Shown here one piece after another: positions 11,351-22,934 of a stretch of 64,000 nucleotides of DNA. This DNA comes from Protula sp. h YS-2021 (Eukaryota > Annelida > Polychaeta > Sabellida > Serpulidae). The DNA is taken from positions 62,726,329 to 62,790,328 of the forward strand of contig OX457027.1 in the NCBI GenBank assembly GCA_949752745.1, written 5' to 3'. A program made the position numbers and the translations under genes. The notes under the pieces were generated by a model that was not told the origin of the DNA, did no database searches, and saw nothing but the letters and a program-made list of their open reading frames with translations. Positions within the stretch are counted from its first letter, which is position 1. Each line of letters begins with the position of its first letter.

Positions 11351-12768
11351 CAGTAGCCTCCATTTAAGTCAAAATCGGTTTAGTCAAATTTTCGCTTTAC
11401 TCAAATTAAATTAAAAGTCCCGATATATTTTACTATGTAAGTCTTTTAAATTCACCACTTAAGTCAAATTTTTAACTCAAAGTAATTTTTTTGAACCCTC
11501 AAAATTTTTTTTGCAAGAAAATCCTTGTATTTTCACCAAAATAACACGGAAACTCATGTCTCAGTTGTTTGCATATGCCAACCCCCTTTGTGTAGAATTA
11601 GTGTGACTTTGCCTCTACATATTATGACAGTGTTGCTAGAAGTAAACGGTGGCGTAAAATCATATATATTTCAGAAGGTCGCTGTAAATAAAATATAAAA
11701 AAAAGATTTGTAACTCTGTTATAAATACAGATGAAATCACTTAATCGCATACCGGTTAAACGCATAAATCGGTTAACCGCATATTATTCGCAAATCCCAA
11801 ACCATTTCCAATGCTATCTATTGGAAATATAACCGGATAATTGCATACCGCTTAATCACATAAACTGGATAAACGCATAGCTTGTTCCCGTTAAAATGGG
11901 AAGCACACCGGTTAATTGCATAATTCTGGGTGACTATCCAAACAGTGCCACACTTAAAGCGGAGTAAGGGAGTGAGCTGCTCCTCGTTTATTTATCTAAT
12001 GCATTGTCTTCTGTTTGTTGACCCATTGTGTACATTCACCAACCCCACTCGCGGTTGTTAACAGTGAGTCTCGAACTCACCGCACTGTCTCAGTTCTCAC
12101 TAGATAATGACCTTTATCTTAATCCCCGCACTGCCTTAGCTGACGTTAGATAGTAGCCTGCAACTCCTAATCCCCGCGCTGCCTGAGCTCTCACTAATAA
12201 TGGCCTGAAACCCTTAATCCCCACGTTGCCTCGGATAACCGTGAGCGCGAAGTCATCATTTAAATACGCAGCCAAAAAGAAATTTTACCATTTATAATTC
12301 GAAACTGTGTCGGTTATGGTTAATTCGTCAAAATGGCAGAAAGTAAATCGAAATGAAAAGACCTAAGCAATCGTTACTTTTCTTTTTTGTTGGAAAAATT
12401 AAATGCGGCGATGAGGAGGGGCGGGGTGCACCTCTAATAACTACCGCAAATGAAAAAAATAGGTACGGCAAGAGTATTCCGGATAAACGCATATATCGGA
12501 TAAACGCATAACAGGGCTTGGCAAATTGGCTATGCGATTAACCGGTTTCGTCTGTAGTAAGCATTAATATGATAAATTATTTGTGTCACAGCCGAATATT
12601 ATTCATCATATAAAACAATCGCCATACCATAAAAACAACAAACACTTTATGCGAAACCATGATAGTCACGTGACCACTCGACAGGGCCAATCTCGGATAA
12701 CTCAAATTTCGGTTAACTCCAAGTATTTTGCTTGGTTCCGACCGCTTTGACTTATCGAGAGTTTACTG
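11351..12768. mobile_element. Pogo-like non-autonomous element (outer), split by a nested insertion
   Basis: The left end TA|CAGTAGCCTCCATTTAAGTC and the right end GACTTATCGAGAGTTTACTG|TA give an imperfect inverted repeat starting CAGTA, with a TA dinucleotide on each side. These are hallmarks of the pogo branch of Tc1/mariner. No transposase is present. A second element occupies 11728-12554. Confidence 0.75.
11728..12554. mobile_element. Pogo-like element nested in the outer one
   Basis: The ends are TA|CAGATGAAATCACTTAATCG and CGATTAACCGGTTTCGTCTG|TA. They form an imperfect inverted repeat with TA flanks. 'Ggttaaacgcat'-type motifs repeat inside both ends. The 827-bp body shows no transposase ORF. 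It must be younger than the outer element that it interrupts. Confidence 0.75.
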
Positions 12769-13549
12769 TAATAGATGTACAACTATAAATAACTATAGAT
12801 AAACTGCTTTAATGTCTTAAGCAAACGGTTTTTACACTTGAACCAAACAGTCACACCTAAATCGCTGTACTACCACCGGAGAGCGCTTGTTCGTTGCATA
12901 AGAAATCGTTATGCCAGCACCCTGTGGGAGTCGAACCCACAATAGCAAAAAGCGATAAGTTTATAATAATATAAAACTTTTTTCTTGTATTCTTTTAACT
13001 ACATATCTTTAATGGCATGTTTGGCAATTTTCAAAAGTATTATGCATATTATGTATTATAATTTTGAGCCCATAATCATGCTTCGATTTTTTACCCATAA
13101 TATTGAACTTGACAATTTTATTTTTAATTAAAGTAACTTGACAAAAAACAAATAAACAGTCATGAGTAGAGTTAGATATGGTAGTGAAAAATGGATATCC
13201 CTAGATAAAATTTTTCAGGATAATCAAAGTTAAAAGTCGAACACATTAATTTTGTTATAATTATGTATTGTTTCCAATCGTCCTGCTGTTGCTCGAAATG
13301 GAAATTTTAAGAATTCTTCCGACCCCCCCCCCCAATCCCTCCACTCCCCTCTTCCCGCCTTTTTTTTTTCTTTATTACTACTCTTTACAACAATGACAAG
13401 CAAGAACCTATAATTCATTTCAGTGTCCGGTCATCCTGGCCAAACTTTTTAATGGCTTAACAGCACATAGAGAGCGGTAAAAGGGCATAAAATTGTTAAT
13501 AGTGTTCGCCTGTAACTGGGTTTGGTTTGCTTCAAGACATGCCACAACA

Positions 13550-13890
13550 GGCCAATTCGCACTTTAACTTTTGCCGAAAAGTTTCTGCGTTTCGGCTGAA
13601 TTCATTTGGGATAGGATCATATAAAGAAATGATAGAAGAAAAAAACCGGCAAAAATCAACAAAATTTCATTTTGTCAGAAACATATTCACATGGTTGTTA
13701 AAGTGACTGAATAATATGTAAAATAGTTTTTAAAAGATCATGCGATGGCTTTATAAATTTGAAAGTGTGCATGTTGAAAGACAATTAGAATTTTGATATT
13801 TTTCCCCTATCATTTCTTTATAATCTATCAGAAAAAAATGCAGTCGAAACAACACCTCCACCGGAAAGACCCGAAAGTGTGATTTGTCTT
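13550..13890 (-). mobile_element. MITE-like element B, inverted copy
   Basis: It is the reverse complement of 10645-10990 over most of its length: GGCCAATTCGCACTTT at the left, and 'cgaaacaacacctccacc' then GTGTGATTTGTCTTAC at the right. It is non-coding. Confidence 0.65.
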
Positions 13891-14637
13891 ACGCATTGCG
13901 GCTTCGGAACTCTGAAGTGGTTTATACTGACCTTTAGTTACTTCTATTCATCAAGATTCTTGTGAAATATGCATAAACATGCTATATACAACAAAATATA
14001 TCGTAACATTCATATCCTAAACGATAACACTGAAATATGTACTGTGAATAACAAATCAAACATATAAATTACACGGAATTATTTGACAGCGATTTGTTTA
14101 TATGAGTGATAATATGGTAAAATTACAATTTGAACGACTTTAACAAATGGCTTTAGAATACGAATGCATATTTAAAACCAGGAGCCATTGTTTTTTTTTC
14201 AATATTACAAGGAGGGTGTTCAGTACTTCATTTTGTTACCATTTTCTAGTTATTTCTCAGATGCCAATTTTATTCGCTTCCCACGAGAGCTCACTCGAAG
14301 ATACCGCAAGAAGTCTCGAGAGTGTGATTTGGCTTATTTTGCCGCGTGTTTCGAAAAACTAAAAAGACCTCCAGGAATGCAAAAAACAATGTACCTGTCT
14401 ACGATAAAACACGATCTACAAAATAAATGCATCTACTCAATTTCACAAGGCAAAAAAATTAGCACATAACCGAATTAGGTGGAGAGACTTGTATAGAAAC
14501 GCACAGAGCTTTGCTATGTAAAGTATCGACGACCGCGTGTTTCAGTAAGTATAAGTTATACTACTAAAAATTTCCGGGTCGTTTGTTTTTCTATTCATGT
14601 CTTTATATCCTTATCCCAACTGAATGAAGTCGAAACG

Positions 14638-17600
14638 CAAAACTTATGAGCAAAAGTGTAAAGTGCCAATTGGCGTATTGGTTGATCAACATCATTTGCT
14701 CATCATAATCAGTAATTATCCATGTTCTAACCTTACTGTTTTTAGCATAGATAAATAAGCCAAATCACACTTTGAGTGTTTCGAGTAAAATGCGCAAGAA
14801 TTTCGACTGCCAAGAACGGGGCAAAAATACATGTAACTTAGGTTAAATCCGCCTGTGCCTGTAGTGTCGCCACCTCCCGAAAACAACAATTATCCCAGAA
14901 ACGATATTTTTGCCGAACTTTCCGACAACTGCCACTGGTTCTCTAATGCAAAATACTGAGCTGCTATAAGTAAACCGTCAGTATACAATATGAAATCAGG
15001 TTTATGCTCACAAGTAATCCTTATAGCTCTTAGCGAAGCGATAGTCTTACAGTTTCCACTTAAAATTTATATTTCCGGATGATAGAATAAAGTGGCGAGT
15101 TACAGCTCAAAAATCCTGCCCGAAAAAATACATCGGCCTTGCATTTTCGTAAATCACAACATTTTACTTCGTACATAACAGAAAGCTTGTGTAAAATCCT
15201 ATATTTGCTACATACAAAAGCATATCACGATCGCGTCTAAAATACGAACGTTATTGCGCAAAAACCATTGAAAAGTGGCAGACGGTCCTAGGTTACTGGT
15301 AGAAAACTATAGAAGAAATATTGCAAACACATAGAAGAAACTGAACTTGAAACCATTTGTTAAAATCTTTAAAAACTTTTTAAAATAGCATTGGGGTTGT
15401 TAACAACCCGACCGGTATTTGGTGCAAGGGAAATTTTTAACATTTAGGCGAAATTTCTCTATCATTTCTTTCATTTTTTATGGGGTTATTTTTATTCGAA
15501 ACGCAGAATTTTCGCGCATTTTAATGGGAACGCTTAAACTGTGATTTGGCTTATTTTGACATAGTATTTTGACTTTTTTCGATATTGAGTTGTCATGCTA
15601 GTGAAAAACCTGTCACCGCATGTATCTAGCTCCAAGTCAGCTCTTCCTTATTTATACCTTATATATTTCTTTGGAGCTCCGCATGTGTCAAGTATGACAG
15701 AAAAAACTTTTGTTGATTATTTAATGTGAAGAGTTGAAGCAGTCTAAATATGATAAATTCCCGGGAGATTCGAGAGGTATGGTAACTTGTTACTTTAGCT
15801 GCAGCCTCGCAGACTCGCAGTGTGGTACTCTTGACTACGGAAAACAAATGCAACCTTAGCGAATCAGGTCCAAGGAACGTCATCAATAAATAGGTTTTGT
15901 AATGAAAGTGAGGGTTATTCGACAGAATCACGAGACATGTAAAGTTATGTCAAGGATGTAAATATAAACACCTGTGAAGAAGATATCAGCACCTGGCGGT
16001 GTGTTCCTGGTAGTCGTGGAGGCAATGCTGTGGGACTCTTGATGTAGTTTCCTGTCTGGAATCCGTCCGCCTGTTCGTGATGACACGTCAAATGCATTGA
16101 ACCAGTAACAACGCGTCTCATATCGCAGTGCGCTATTAGTTTTGAACAGTTCCTGGCCAAGCGGAGTGATCGTTACAAGTAAGTGTGCTACGAGCCTGCG
16201 TGTCAAGGTACTTTGCGTGTCTGGGACGCTGTGTGCGTTCTTCTCTGGTGAATCAGCATTTCACGGTACTATACTACATCCTTGTCACCGTGAAGTTTCG
16301 CATCAAAGTACTGTATTTGCTGTATTTAGGCCCCAACCCTTCGGATTGGGGCCTATAGGTTTGGGGTGTCCGTCCGTCCGTCCGTTCGTCTATCCGTCAT
16401 CGCTCTATACCCCTATGAATTTGGGGGGGGGGCGGTTGGGACCTGCGTGTGTTTCACAAATACTTACTTGTTAAATGAGAGTTGCATTTCCCTTCAGTCA
16501 GTGTGTTTAGGGGTCGATTCACAGCAAAGGTGTATCCCAGTGTAGGGTAGATATGTTAGGTCGCCTTGTTTTATGAGAAAAAAACAAGACAGTTGCTTGG
16601 TGGTGCGTTAGGTGTGGTGGAGTCCGGTAAATTGTTTTTTTTTTTTTTTGCATTAAACTAAAGCGGCAAGTGGCCGTATCGCCTTCTTAAAAAACATTTA
16701 GAGGTTACTACCTGTTGATCAAATTTAATTACATGTTGACCTGAGTGTCAGTGTGAACCCCCCTCCCTAGTTATTGTTATTTTTTAATTTAAGTTAGAGT
16801 TATTTCAGTTATTTAAATGAATTGGATGAAGCAATGGGCTCATATACAAGAGGCGTTGCCAAGTAAAATCAATCCGTGAAACCCGTGGTTTTAAGTAACT
16901 GCCGATTGGAACTGCGTCTATCCTCAGTCAATGTGTAAAGCTGTGTTCATGCAGTGCTGGGTTGACTCCATTTAAAAAAATGAAACAAAAAAATTCAAAA
17001 GTTACTGCCTGTTGATAAAACGTAACTGGATTTTGACCGTAAGGTCAGTCGTAAACCCCCCTCCCCTCGTTCTCGTTTTTTTTTTGGGGGGGCGTGAGCT
17101 AGTGATTTCAGTGAACAGATAGTAAAATATACGCTGAAGTGAGGCGGCATTATTATTTTTTCTTTGGTTTCTGTGAAGTGTGGAAGTGAAGTGAAACGGA
17201 AACAGTAGCAGGTTGTTTTACGGTAAAGTGTACGTGTGCGAGTACTTTCATGATAACGGTGCCACCGAAATAAATGTGTGTTTTTTCTTACTTTACCATT
17301 GTTAGGATTTAAAAGTGAGATCAATACGAGAGTTTAAATCATTATTTATCATAATTAATAACCAGGTGCATTGAAAAGGTTTAAAGTGGAGGAAAATACG
17401 TGCTCCACAAAAAACCATAACCCCTTTGTTTAAATATTTGGTCACTTGGCTTTGGCCACGTAGCATTTAAAGGCCAGAATGTAAACAAACATTGACATTG
17501 CTGAAGCTAACTTTTCTGCACTTTTATGAACAAATAAATGATATACAACTCACTAAAAATTGTGCCTGTTTTACAAAAGGGTGTATGGACATGAACTTTC

Positions 17601-18314
17601 TGTAACTGTTTGAATAGTAGGGACTGGTATGCATGATTCGTGCCTCAGTGCATATGAAGTTGACCCCTGTTAGTGGAACAATGAAATGCTTCGTAGCTCT
17701 GACAGAGAGATATACGACTATTTGCTACCTCCCAAAAGAATTAATTTCAAGCCCTGCTTAAGATATAAAAAAGCTCTCCCTATGTTGGCATGTTCTGTTT
17801 ATGGTCTCCTAAAGTCGTATTTTAGGGTTATATATATATGAGTGAATGTATATGATGGTTTTCTTCCGGGAAGAAAGGTATTTCTTCCCTTCACTGGAAA
17901 AAATAGGGAAGAAACTGGGAAGAAACGGGAAGAAATACCTTTCTTCCCGGAAGAAAAGGAAGAAAGTGGGAAGAAAATTTGAAGAAACCTACTTTGTAAA
18001 GAAAACATCAATGCGACGTACTATCTATTTATTGATTTTACAGAACCAATATTTACTGTGTTCTATTGTACTATCATACAAAATAACGAAAAAAAAAACA
18101 AACGAAAAAAAAAATACATGGTAACACCAAAACACAATGAAGAAATAATGACCTTATACCATATGCTTTGCAAATGTGCTTCCGCAAGACCCTTTTCTTA
18201 TCACCCCCGTTTAATCTTAATACTTAACCCCCCATTTAAGGTAAACACAGCCTTTGTCTTTTGTTTTCACTGGCACATTAAGAGCAAACAAAATGAAACA
18301 CTAATTCACATACA
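14638..18314. repeat. Tandem duplication, unit 1 (3,677 bp)
   Basis: The sequence from CAAAACTTATGAGC at 14638 onward is repeated at an offset of 3,677 bp (3,675 after homopolymer length changes). Differences noticed are one substitution (16264 C versus 19941 T) and small poly-T and poly-G length changes. Inside are an element with GCCAAATCACACTTT-type inverted ends (14757-15553), a CCGTCCGT repeat (about 16330-16470), dispersed repeat A (17400-17720) and GGAAGAAA-rich palindromic text (17868-17990). No convincing gene was found. Confidence 0.9.
14757..15553. mobile_element. Non-coding element with AAGCCAAATCAC-type inverted ends
   Basis: The left end AAGCCAAATCACACTTT and the right end AAACTGTGATTTGGCTTA are imperfect reverse complements about 797 bp apart. 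They resemble the MITE B termini, so this may be a longer relative. An identical copy sits at 18434-19230 through the tandem duplication. No transposase is visible. Confidence 0.5.
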
Positions 18315-21300
18315 CAAAACTTATGAGCAAAAGTGTAAAGTGCCAATTGGCGTATTGGTTGATCAACATCATTTGCTCATCATAATCAGTAATTATCCAT
18401 GTTCTAACCTTACTGTTTTTAGCATAGATAAATAAGCCAAATCACACTTTGAGTGTTTCGAGTAAAATGCGCAAGAATTTCGACTGCCAAGAACGGGGCA
18501 AAAATACATGTAACTTAGGTTAAATCCGCCTGTGCCTGTAGTGTCGCCACCTCCCGAAAACAACAATTATCCCAGAAACGATATTTTTGCCGAACTTTCC
18601 GACAACTGCCACTGGTTCTCTAATGCAAAATACTGAGCTGCTATAAGTAAACCGTCAGTATACAATATGAAATCAGGTTTATGCTCACAAGTAATCCTTA
18701 TAGCTCTTAGCGAAGCGATAGTCTTACAGTTTCCACTTAAAATTTATATTTCCGGATGATAGAATAAAGTGGCGAGTTACAGCTCAAAAATCCTGCCCGA
18801 AAAAATACATCGGCCTTGCATTTTCGTAAATCACAACATTTTACTTCGTACATAACAGAAAGCTTGTGTAAAATCCTATATTTGCTACATACAAAAGCAT
18901 ATCACGATCGCGTCTAAAATACGAACGTTATTGCGCAAAAACCATTGAAAAGTGGCAGACGGTCCTAGGTTACTGGTAGAAAACTATAGAAGAAATATTG
19001 CAAACACATAGAAGAAACTGAACTTGAAACCATTTGTTAAAATCTTTAAAAACTTTTTAAAATAGCATTGGGGTTGTTAACAACCCGACCGGTATTTGGT
19101 GCAAGGGAAATTTTTAACATTTAGGCGAAATTTCTCTATCATTTCTTTCATTTTTTATGGGGTTATTTTTATTCGAAACGCAGAATTTTCGCGCATTTTA
19201 ATGGGAACGCTTAAACTGTGATTTGGCTTATTTTGACATAGTATTTTGACTTTTTTCGATATTGAGTTGTCATGCTAGTGAAAAACCTGTCACCGCATGT
19301 ATCTAGCTCCAAGTCAGCTCTTCCTTATTTATACCTTATATATTTCTTTGGAGCTCCGCATGTGTCAAGTATGACAGAAAAAACTTTTGTTGATTATTTA
19401 ATGTGAAGAGTTGAAGCAGTCTAAATATGATAAATTCCCGGGAGATTCGAGAGGTATGGTAACTTGTTACTTTAGCTGCAGCCTCGCAGACTCGCAGTGT
19501 GGTACTCTTGACTACGGAAAACAAATGCAACCTTAGCGAATCAGGTCCAAGGAACGTCATCAATAAATAGGTTTTGTAATGAAAGTGAGGGTTATTCGAC
19601 AGAATCACGAGACATGTAAAGTTATGTCAAGGATGTAAATATAAACACCTGTGAAGAAGATATCAGCACCTGGCGGTGTGTTCCTGGTAGTCGTGGAGGC
19701 AATGCTGTGGGACTCTTGATGTAGTTTCCTGTCTGGAATCCGTCCGCCTGTTCGTGATGACACGTCAAATGCATTGAACCAGTAACAACGCGTCTCATAT
19801 CGCAGTGCGCTATTAGTTTTGAACAGTTCCTGGCCAAGCGGAGTGATCGTTACAAGTAAGTGTGCTACGAGCCTGCGTGTCAAGGTACTTTGCGTGTCTG
19901 GGACGCTGTGTGCGTTCTTCTCTGGTGAATCAGCATTTTACGGTACTATACTACATCCTTGTCACCGTGAAGTTTCGCATCAAAGTACTGTATTTGCTGT
20001 ATTTAGGCCCCAACCCTTCGGATTGGGGCCTATAGGTTTGGGGTGTCCGTCCGTCCGTCCGTTCGTCTATCCGTCATCGCTCTATACCCCTATGAATTTG
20101 GGGGGGGGGGCGGTTGGGACCTGCGTGTGTTTCACAAATACTTACTTGTTAAATGAGAGTTGCATTTCCCTTCAGTCAGTGTGTTTAGGGGTCGATTCAC
20201 AGCAAAGGTGTATCCCAGTGTAGGGTAGATATGTTAGGTCGCCTTGTTTTATGAGAAAAAAACAAGACAGTTGCTTGGTGGTGCGTTAGGTGTGGTGGAG
20301 TCCGGTAAATTGTTTTTTTTTTTTGCATTAAACTAAAGCGGCAAGTGGCCGTATCGCCTTCTTAAAAAACATTTAGAGGTTACTACCTGTTGATCAAATT
20401 TAATTACATGTTGACCTGAGTGTCAGTGTGAACCCCCCTCCCTAGTTATTGTTATTTTTTAATTTAAGTTAGAGTTATTTCAGTTATTTAAATGAATTGG
20501 ATGAAGCAATGGGCTCATATACAAGAGGCGTTGCCAAGTAAAATCAATCCGTGAAACCCGTGGTTTTAAGTAACTGCCGATTGGAACTGCGTCTATCCTC
20601 AGTCAATGTGTAAAGCTGTGTTCATGCAGTGCTGGGTTGACTCCATTTAAAAAAATGAAACAAAAAAATTCAAAAGTTACTGCCTGTTGATAAAACGTAA
20701 CTGGATTTTGACCGTAAGGTCAGTCGTAAACCCCCCTCCCCTCGTTCTCGTTTTTTTTTTGGGGGGGCGTGAGCTAGTGATTTCAGTGAACAGATAGTAA
20801 AATATACGCTGAAGTGAGGCGGCATTATTATTTTTTCTTTGGTTTCTGTGAAGTGTGGAAGTGAAGTGAAACGGAAACAGTAGCAGGTTGTTTTACGGTA
20901 AAGTGTACGTGTGCGAGTACTTTCATGATAACGGTGCCACCGAAATAAATGTGTGTTTTTTCTTACTTTACCATTGTTAGGATTTAAAAGTGAGATCAAT
21001 ACGAGAGTTTAAATCATTATTTATCATAATTAATAACCAGGTGCATTGAAAAGGTTTAAAGTGGAGGAAAATACGTGCTCCACAAAAAACCATAACCCCT
21101 TTGTTTAAATATTTGGTCACTTGGCTTTGGCCACGTAGCATTTAAAGGCCAGAATGTAAACAAACATTGACATTGCTGAAGCTAACTTTTCTGCACTTTT
21201 ATGAACAAATAAATGATATACAACTCACTAAAAATTGTGCCTGTTTTACAAAAGGGTGTATGGACATGAACTTTCTGTAACTGTTTGAATAGTAGGGACT

Positions 21301-21993
21301 GGTATGCATGATTCGTGCCTCAGTGCATATGAAGTTGACCCCTGTTAGTGGAACAATGAAATGCTTCGTAGCTCTGACAGAGAGATATACGACTATTTGC
21401 TACCTCCCAAAAGAATTAATTTCAAGCCCTGCTTAAGATATAAAAAAGCTCTCCCTATGTTGGCATGTTCTGTTTATGGTCTCCTAAAGTCGTATTTTAG
21501 GGTTATATATATATGAGTGAATGTATATGATGGTTTTCTTCCGGGAAGAAAGGTATTTCTTCCCTTCACTGGAAAAAATAGGGAAGAAACTGGGAAGAAA
21601 CGGGAAGAAATACCTTTCTTCCCGGAAGAAAAGGAAGAAAGTGGGAAGAAAATTTGAAGAAACCTACTTTGTAAAGAAAACATCAATGCGACGTACTATC
21701 TATTTATTGATTTTACAGAACCAATATTTACTGTGTTCTATTGTACTATCATACAAAATAACGAAAAAAAAAACAAACGAAAAAAAAAATACATGGTAAC
21801 ACCAAAACACAATGAAGAAATAATGACCTTATACCATATGCTTTGCAAATGTGCTTCCGCAAGACCCTTTTCTTATCACCCCCGTTTAATCTTAATACTT
21901 AACCCCCCATTTAAGGTAAACACAGCCTTTGTCTTTTGTTTTCACTGGCACATTAAGAGCAAACAAAATGAAACACTAATTCTCATACACAAA
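18315..21993. repeat. Tandem duplication, unit 2
   Basis: This is the second copy of the 14638-18314 segment, in direct orientation. It ends at 'catacacaaa' around 21993, about 15 bp before the Polinton target-site duplication. It shares every internal repeat with unit 1. The near identity indicates a very recent duplication or an assembly duplication. No gene is recognised. Confidence 0.88.
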
Positions 21994-22007
21994 GTCAAAG
22001 TTTAAAC

Positions 22008-22013
22008 ACTTGA
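22008..22013. repeat. Polinton target-site duplication, left
   Basis: ACTTGA lies directly before the element's first base. The same six bases follow its last base at 39700-39705. A 6-bp duplication is characteristic of Polinton integration. Confidence 0.93.
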
Positions 22014-22047
22014 AGTAGGGTGAAAACAAGAGTTCTGGGTCACTTGA

Positions 22048-22279
22048 TGACGTCATACTGTCTGGAAGTGACGTCATCATGTCTGGACCGGAAGTGCTGT
22101 CTAGACCGGAAGTGCTGTCTGGACCGGAAGTGCTGTCTGGAGTGGAAGTGACGTCATCATGTCTGGACCGGAAGTGACGTCATGATGTCTGGACCGGAAG
22201 TGACGTCATCATGTCTGGACCGGAAGTCATGATAAGCGTTAGGATAGGCGCGACCATGTGTGACGTCATCATGACGTCA
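22048..22279 (+). promoter_or_regulatory. Array of CRE and ETS-CRE composite sites in the left repeat
   Basis: TGACGTCA occurs at 22048, 22069, 22149, 22175, 22201, 22261 and 22272. CCGGAAGT occurs six times, and the fused form ACCGGAAGTGACGTCA occurs at about 22167 and 22193. CREB/ATF proteins bind the first motif and GABP/ETS proteins the second; the fused form is a known cooperative arrangement in animal promoters. Use by this element is inferred. Confidence 0.7.
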
Positions 22280-22398
22280 TACTGAGATGATGCTGTCTGG
22301 AGCGAAAGTGGTTTGGCCGAGTCAATCAACATGAAGCCAATGAACCCGACCTGTCAATCAGTGTAACCATGGCAACAGACCCTAAAAAGGTCGACAAC

Positions 22399-22567
22399 CC
22401 CCCCCCCCAGGACATACTATGTACCGACCCCCCCCCCAGGACATACTATGTACCGACCCCCCCCCTAGGGCATACTATGTACCGACCCCCCCCCCTAGGA
22501 CATACTATGTACCGACCCCCCCCCCCCCCCCCCCCAGGACAGACTATGTACCGACCCCCCCCCCCCC
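22399..22567 (+). repeat. C-tract / CATACTATGTACCGA tandem repeat
   Basis: Runs of 9 to 18 C alternate with AGGACATACTATGTACCGA units (five units, some varied). The complement is G-rich. ORFs that read it as proline-rich protein are artefacts of the repeat. Confidence 0.9.
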
Positions 22568-22611
22568 AGGAGAGCAACAAAAATTTTTGTCGAATCAGCA
22601 TGATAAAATCC

Positions 22612-22619
22612 TATATAAG
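22612..22619 (+). promoter_or_regulatory. TATA box of the left-end gene
   Basis: TATATAAG lies 40-47 bp upstream of the ATG at 22659. The same box, with the same surroundings, lies inverted at 38671-38678 before the right-end gene, as part of the inverted repeat. Confidence 0.7.
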
Positions 22620-22658
22620 TGTGGTGTCTCAAGGCTTAGAGACATTGTCAGACACATC

Positions 22659-22934
22659 ATGGATAACACACCAGCTATCATCATTGATGACTTAACAGCG
22701 TTTCAAGCGAATGAATCTGTTTGCATCTGGGTAAATATGCGTGATGAAGCTGAAGCAGCTGATATTACATATGCTTTGGAGGAGGTGCTACAATTTCCAA
22801 CTCAGATCACTGCAGTGAAGCCTGACGTAGTAATTACATTTATGTGGAACAACCGCATAGTAACACTGACTCAACGATACTGCAAGTGTCAAGTGTGGTT
22901 GGAATATGAGGGACAACCCCATAACTGCTGCTGA
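22659..22934 (+). CDS. Left-end small gene, 91 residues, function unknown
   Basis: I do not recognise the family. The ATG at 22659 was chosen because it lies about 40 bp after a TATA box; the longer in-frame ORF upstream runs only through the C-tract repeat. The protein is acidic in its first half (IIIDDLTAF, MRDEAEAAD), has a hydrophobic strand-like segment (VVITFMW) and ends in a Cys-rich tail (CKCQVW, NCC). Its first codons lie in DNA homologous to the 5' untranslated region of the right-end gene, so the terminal repeat crosses into coding sequence. Position and promoter suggest an early gene. A spliced C-terminus is possible. Confidence 0.6.
   Translation: MDNTPAIIIDDLTAFQANESVCIWVNMRDEAEAADITYALEEVLQFPTQITAVKPDVVITFMWNNRIVTLTQRYCKCQVWLEYEGQPHNCC

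Larger units (their letters stand above)
8628..14637. other. Intergenic region upstream of MVD, no gene seen
   Basis: No conserved coding exon was recognised. It holds a short GGCACTGAGG-rich inverted/tandem cluster (about 8965-9040), GGGGTGGCAT repeats (9430-9540), a TA microsatellite (about 9694-9720), two MITE B copies, a nested pair of pogo-like elements and three tRNA T-arm-like hairpins. The MVD promoter should lie just upstream of 8627, but no TATA box is obvious there. Confidence 0.7.
22014..22690 (+). repeat. Polinton left terminal inverted repeat
   Basis: The outer 385 bp match the reverse complement of 39315-39699 almost base for base, apart from one internal array block. Inward are C-tracts alternating with CATACTATGTACCGA units (22399-22567). 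Then comes a promoter segment (22570-22690) matching the right end at about 38605-38745. The outer part carries seven TGACGTCA (CRE) palindromes and six CCGGAAGT (ETS) motifs. Confidence 0.93.

Noticed and set aside
15659..16206. Minus-strand ORFs of about 90 residues, identical in both tandem units
   Set aside because: No family resemblance or splice context; identity comes from the duplication, not from selection.
22369..22695. Proline-rich ORFs over the C-tracts at the left end
   Set aside because: They are translations of a non-coding tandem repeat and vary with C-run length; the ATG at 22659 after the TATA box is preferred.
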